From an uncultured Acetatifactor sp. (GTDB lineage Bacteria > Bacillota > Clostridia > Lachnospirales > Lachnospiraceae), in NCBI GenBank assembly GCA_910586775.1, contig CAJUJN010000066.1, positions 1 through 22,952 on the forward strand: a stretch of 22,952 nucleotides of DNA, given 5' to 3'. The position numbers and the translations under genes are program-made. Shown piece after piece: positions 20,495 through 22,952 of this stretch. Each line of letters opens with the position of its first letter. The stretch's first letter is position 1. The notes under the pieces were generated by a model, which saw only the letters and a program-made list of their open reading frames with translations, did no database searches and had not been told where the DNA came from.

Positions 20495-21514
20495 ATGAAA
20501 AGATTACTATATCAGCTGAAAAGCATCCGGCGGGACAAATTATGCCTTCTGACTTTTCTCCTGCCAATCGCCGCAGGTCTGGCAATCAACCTGCTTTCCG
20601 GGGTGAACCTCAATTCCATGGGTGAAACCTCTTTCGGCATCCTGGAAGACCAGATTTCCGATGAGACGGTAGTCTGGCTCCAGGCAAGCGGAAGCGTCAC
20701 CAAGTATAAAACGGAACAGGCCCTTCGGGAAGCCGTCAACGAGCCGTCCACCCAAATGATAGGCGTGCTGAAAGCAGGTGACGGCATCCGCACGCTCCTG
20801 TCCGGCGACGAACTGGAACTGAACAAAGCGATAGCCGACACCCTGCCCCGGCTCTATGAACGCCGGGCAGAAGAAACCGGACATCGCGTCACCCTGCTTC
20901 CGGTGTCCAATAAAAATGATGGCCTGATATCCCTGCTGATCGTGATAACGCTGGTCACGGCCATGTTCATGGGATGCACCTTTAACGCCATGAACATCAT
21001 CAGTGAAAAGGAAGACGGCATTGACTTGGTCAATCAAATACTTCCCATGACAGCCGGAACCTACCTGATACAGAAAATGCTCCTGGGTTTCCTGGGAGGG
21101 ACGCTGTCCACTGTCCTGACGGCACTTGTCTGTATGCGGATTACGCCGGCACAGATGTTTCCCCTGTTTTTAATCATCCTTTTGTCCGCTTATATCGCGG
21201 CATTGGCAGGGCTGTACATCGGCCGTTTTTCAGAGGGGCTGATGGTCGGAATCCTGTATATCAAAGTCGTCATGATCCTGTTTCTTGCCCCTCCCATCTT
21301 CTTCTTGCTCATGGTTCCGGAGGGCAGCGCACTGTTCTCGCTCTCCTACCTGCTGCCCTCAAGCGCGGCCTTTTACGGGCTGATGGATTTAATCGGCGGA
21401 AGCGCGAACATTCCGGTCAAAGAGATTGCCGTCCTTGCTGTTCACGGCGCGGCATGGCTTCTGCTCTATCTGCCCCTGTCCGGGCACCGGAAAAAGCAGC
21501 GGCAGGCACGCTGA
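20495..21514 (+). CDS. ABC-2 type permease, second subunit
   Basis: The 339-residue protein has an N-terminal helix (about 16-35), an outer domain (about 40-143) and five or so C-terminal helices (LISLLIVITLVTAMFMGC, LLGFLGGTLSTVLTAL, LFLIILLSAYIAALAGLY, VVMILFLAPPIFFLLM, VHGAAWLLLYLPL). IISEKEDGIDLVNQILPMT is the conserved cytoplasmic coupling segment of ABC-2 permeases. GGAGG lies 7 nt before the ATG. It is separated from the first permease by 237 bp of tandem repeats, which is unusual in a coupled operon and may alter expression of the two subunits relative to each other. The C-terminus is basic (RKKQRQAR). Confidence 0.87.
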   Translation: MKRLLYQLKSIRRDKLCLLTFLLPIAAGLAINLLSGVNLNSMGETSFGILEDQISDETVVWLQASGSVTKYKTEQALREAVNEPSTQMIGVLKAGDGIRTLLSGDELELNKAIADTLPRLYERRAEETGHRVTLLPVSNKNDGLISLLIVITLVTAMFMGCTFNAMNIISEKEDGIDLVNQILPMTAGTYLIQKMLLGFLGGTLSTVLTALVCMRITPAQMFPLFLIILLSAYIAALAGLYIGRFSEGLMVGILYIKVVMILFLAPPIFFLLMVPEGSALFSLSYLLPSSAAFYGLMDLIGGSANIPVKEIAVLAVHGAAWLLLYLPLSGHRKKQRQAR

Positions 21515-21528
21515 ACAACTCCTGTTTT

Positions 21529-21651
21529 CTACAAAACTTCTTGTATGAACTCTTTGAGTGAATTAAGAACGGGACTCTTCCAATCAAATGCCTCTGCCGC
21601 TTCGCCGATTTTGAGCGATTCCATATACGTTGCTTCAAACCAAAAAGAGGA
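21529..21651 (-). pseudogene. Unidentified C-terminal coding remnant
   Basis: Between two stops, the minus strand encodes SSFWFEATYMESLKIGEAAE and then AFDWKSPVLNSLKEFIQEVL with a stop. The amphipathic, protein-like composition suggests the end of a lost gene. No start codon with a ribosome site is present. I do not recognise the family. Confidence 0.35.
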
Positions 21652-21660
21652 TTATTCCGA

Positions 21661-21950
21661 ATGAAAATACACCGCCTGATCGGCATCATCACCACATTAC
21701 AGCAGAAAAAGACCGTCACCGCCCCCTATCTGGCCGAAAAGTTCGAGGTGTCCCGCCGCACCATCGGGACATCGAGGACATCTGCGCGGCAGGCATTCCC
21801 CTGGTCACTACCCAGGGAACAGGCGGCGGCATCTCTATCATGGAAGGCTTCTCTCTGGACACCACTGTCTTCACGGAACAGGAACTGGCGGCTAATTTCC
21901 TCTACAAAGTTCAGGAACCCGCTCTGAAACAGATGGTCAAAAGTCTGACG
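21661..21950 (+). pseudogene. YafY/WYL-type DeoR-like regulator, frameshifted and truncated
   Basis: The gene begins MKIHRLIGIITTLQQKKTVT with VSRRTI, the N-terminal winged HTH of YafY-type regulators. It then shifts frame: the expected NRDIEDICAAGIPLVTTQG continues in another frame as DIEDICAAGIPLVTTQGTGG after an apparent 4-nt loss near 21763. Homology goes on through GGGISIMEGFSLDTTVFTEQ and FLYKVQEPALKQMV, then ends where the sequence joins the 3' part of the opposite-strand methyltransferase. The WYL ligand domain is absent, so the regulator is dead by frameshift and truncation. Such regulators often sit beside methyltransferase, acetyltransferase or drug-resistance genes. Confidence 0.8.
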
Positions 21951-22825
21951 GAAGGGCTTGCACGTCCGGCTGCTGCCCCATCAACGCCAGCCGCTCCCAT
22001 AATGCCAGCTGAGTTCTTCTGTTCACCCACATACATGATGTGGCTTGACATGGCCAGATATTCAGGACGTTCACAAGTCCTGGCGGCAAAATCAATCCAC
22101 AGGCTTCGGTGAGGTTCCTCCAGTGCCTCAATCTTTGTAAGGTTTGATGCCAGAAATCCTTCCTGTCCAAACATGGTGACCTGTCTCAGTCCGAAAGAGT
22201 CCATAAAGTAACATATCTCCGGCAATGCGTCGAATCTTGCATCCGTAAACGCCGCTCCCTTCCAGCTCCGGTTTTCCAACAGGCATTCTCCGTATTCGTT
22301 TCCAAGTTTCATCTCCTCAGCCAACCCTTCCGGCCCTTCGTCCAGATAGTAAAGCGCACCCGCCAACAGATTGATAAAGGCTACATAAATCTTCCCTCCC
22401 GGCTTCAGCACACTCAGCGCATTTTCAATCACCTTCCGGCGGTCTTCTTCCTGAAAGACATGATACATTGGTCCCATGACAAGGACATGGTCAAATTTTT
22501 CCTCAGGGTACAGCCCTTTATCCATAGCGTTTCCGCAGATGGTTTTTAAGGGAAGCCCCCTTTCCTCCGCCTTTCTTTGGGCATATCCGATGTTACCGGA
22601 TGACAAGTCAAACAGAGTCACCTGGCATCCTTTCCCGGCAAGCCACAGAGAATACTGTCCCGGCCCGCCGCCGATATCCAGTATTTTCTCTCCGCTCCGG
22701 ATTGTCTGCTCCAACATCCGGGCGGTAATTAAAAACTCAATGGTCTGATTTGTCCTTTCCCACTCCCTCTCCGGTGCCTCGTCATAATTCCTTCTGATCA
22801 CTTCCGTGTTTTCCTTCTCCTGCAT
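21911..22825 (-). CDS. Class I SAM-dependent methyltransferase with aberrant C-terminus
   Basis: The Rossmann-fold methyltransferase has motif I ILDIGGGPGQYSLWLAGKG (SAM site), an acidic LFDLS at strand 2, CGNAMD, and the DHVLVMGPMYHVF motif IV, then VLKPGGKIYVAF. It resembles small-molecule methyltransferases of the UbiE/Tam kind; the substrate is unknown. The end of the normal fold is about SSHIMYVGEQK; the last some 33 residues (NSAGIMGAAGVDGAAAG...) are read from the antisense of the regulator pseudogene and are probably not native. GGAGGAG lies about 9 nt before ATG 22825. A GTG at 22882, overlapping the upstream stop as GTGA and with AGGAG 6 nt before it, is a serious alternative that adds 19 residues. 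Confidence 0.85.
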   Translation of the reverse strand: MQEKENTEVIRRNYDEAPEREWERTNQTIEFLITARMLEQTIRSGEKILDIGGGPGQYSLWLAGKGCQVTLFDLSSGNIGYAQRKAEERGLPLKTICGNAMDKGLYPEEKFDHVLVMGPMYHVFQEEDRRKVIENALSVLKPGGKIYVAFINLLAGALYYLDEGPEGLAEEMKLGNEYGECLLENRSWKGAAFTDARFDALPEICYFMDSFGLRQVTMFGQEGFLASNLTKIEALEEPHRSLWIDFAARTCERPEYLAMSSHIMYVGEQKNSAGIMGAAGVDGAAAGRASPSVRLLTICFRAGS

Positions 22826-22878
22826 CCTGTTCTTCTCCTCCCTTCCCGTGCCGCTGTTGTCCGCAGAATCTGCACCTG

Positions 22879-22952
22879 TCACCGCGAACTCCTGTTTTCT
22901 TGTTCCGCCGTATAATCTCCCCGCAGAATTGCGTAGACGCTCATGTCGCAGA
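22879..22952 (-). CDS. C-terminal end of an upstream gene (possible GNAT acetyltransferase)
   Basis: The frame entering from the right edge reads DMSVYAILRGDYTAEQENRS, SR and a TGA stop. The SVYAILRGDY pattern resembles the last strand of GNAT acetyltransferases, but 23 residues are too few to be sure. The stop overlaps the GTG alternative start of the methyltransferase, suggesting an operon. Confidence 0.45.
   Translation of the reverse strand, partial: CDMSVYAILRGDYTAEQENRSSR

Overview
The window reads as a chromosomal segment of an anaerobic Firmicute, most likely a gut Lachnospiraceae/Clostridiales species. The grounds are strong AGGAGG-type ribosome binding sites, a tryptophan T-box riboswitch, the Firmicute gene order trp(E)(G)DCFBA, a group B-like [FeFe]-hydrogenase, a BlaI/BlaR1 pair, and OmpR/histidine-kinase/ABC modules with ATGA overlaps. 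The species is an inference from style, not from a marker gene.

Region 1 (1 to about 2280) is AT-rich and looks like the right-hand part of a mobile element. All of its genes are on the minus strand: a small IS30-type HTH protein, a PP-loop ATPase of the PAPS-reductase/DndC type, and a rolling-circle HUH Rep protein cut by the left edge of the window. A complete plus-strand promoter-terminator unit of about 65 nt lies opposite the presumed Rep leader and could be an antisense control RNA. Two related long hairpins and T-runs sit at the right end. Region 2 (2281-4605) holds a small membrane protein and a MATE exporter whose leader contains an intrinsic terminator.

Region 3 (4614-10480) is a tryptophan operon on the minus strand. 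A promoter and a Trp-specific T-box (specifier TGG) lead into a deletion scar: about 20 codons of trpE are joined to the last 24 codons of trpG, and intact trpD, trpC, trpF, trpB and trpA follow. As written, the locus cannot make anthranilate but could convert anthranilate or indole to tryptophan. TrpA carries unusual repeats at its N-terminus and an insertion near its C-terminus. A 51-bp repeat lies at both ends of the gene block. Upstream is a monomeric group B-like [FeFe]-hydrogenase.

Region 4 (12061-21514) is on the plus strand. It contains a C45-type Ntn hydrolase behind a possible leader-peptide/hairpin element, then an OmpR-type regulator and a short-loop histidine kinase. A BlaI-BlaR1 cassette bounded by about 50-bp repeats follows, and then an ABC transporter operon (49-aa membrane protein, ATPase, two permeases). 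The transporter promoter carries four TTCACA-like boxes at an exact 11-bp period, which suggests that the two-component system controls it and that the Bla cassette and mobile debris were inserted between regulator and target. Tandem repeats occur both inside the first permease (18 bp, in frame) and between the two permeases (17 bp, non-coding).

Region 5 (21515-22952) is degraded: an unidentified coding remnant, a frameshifted and truncated YafY/WYL-type regulator, a SAM methyltransferase whose tail runs into that pseudogene, and the last codons of another gene.
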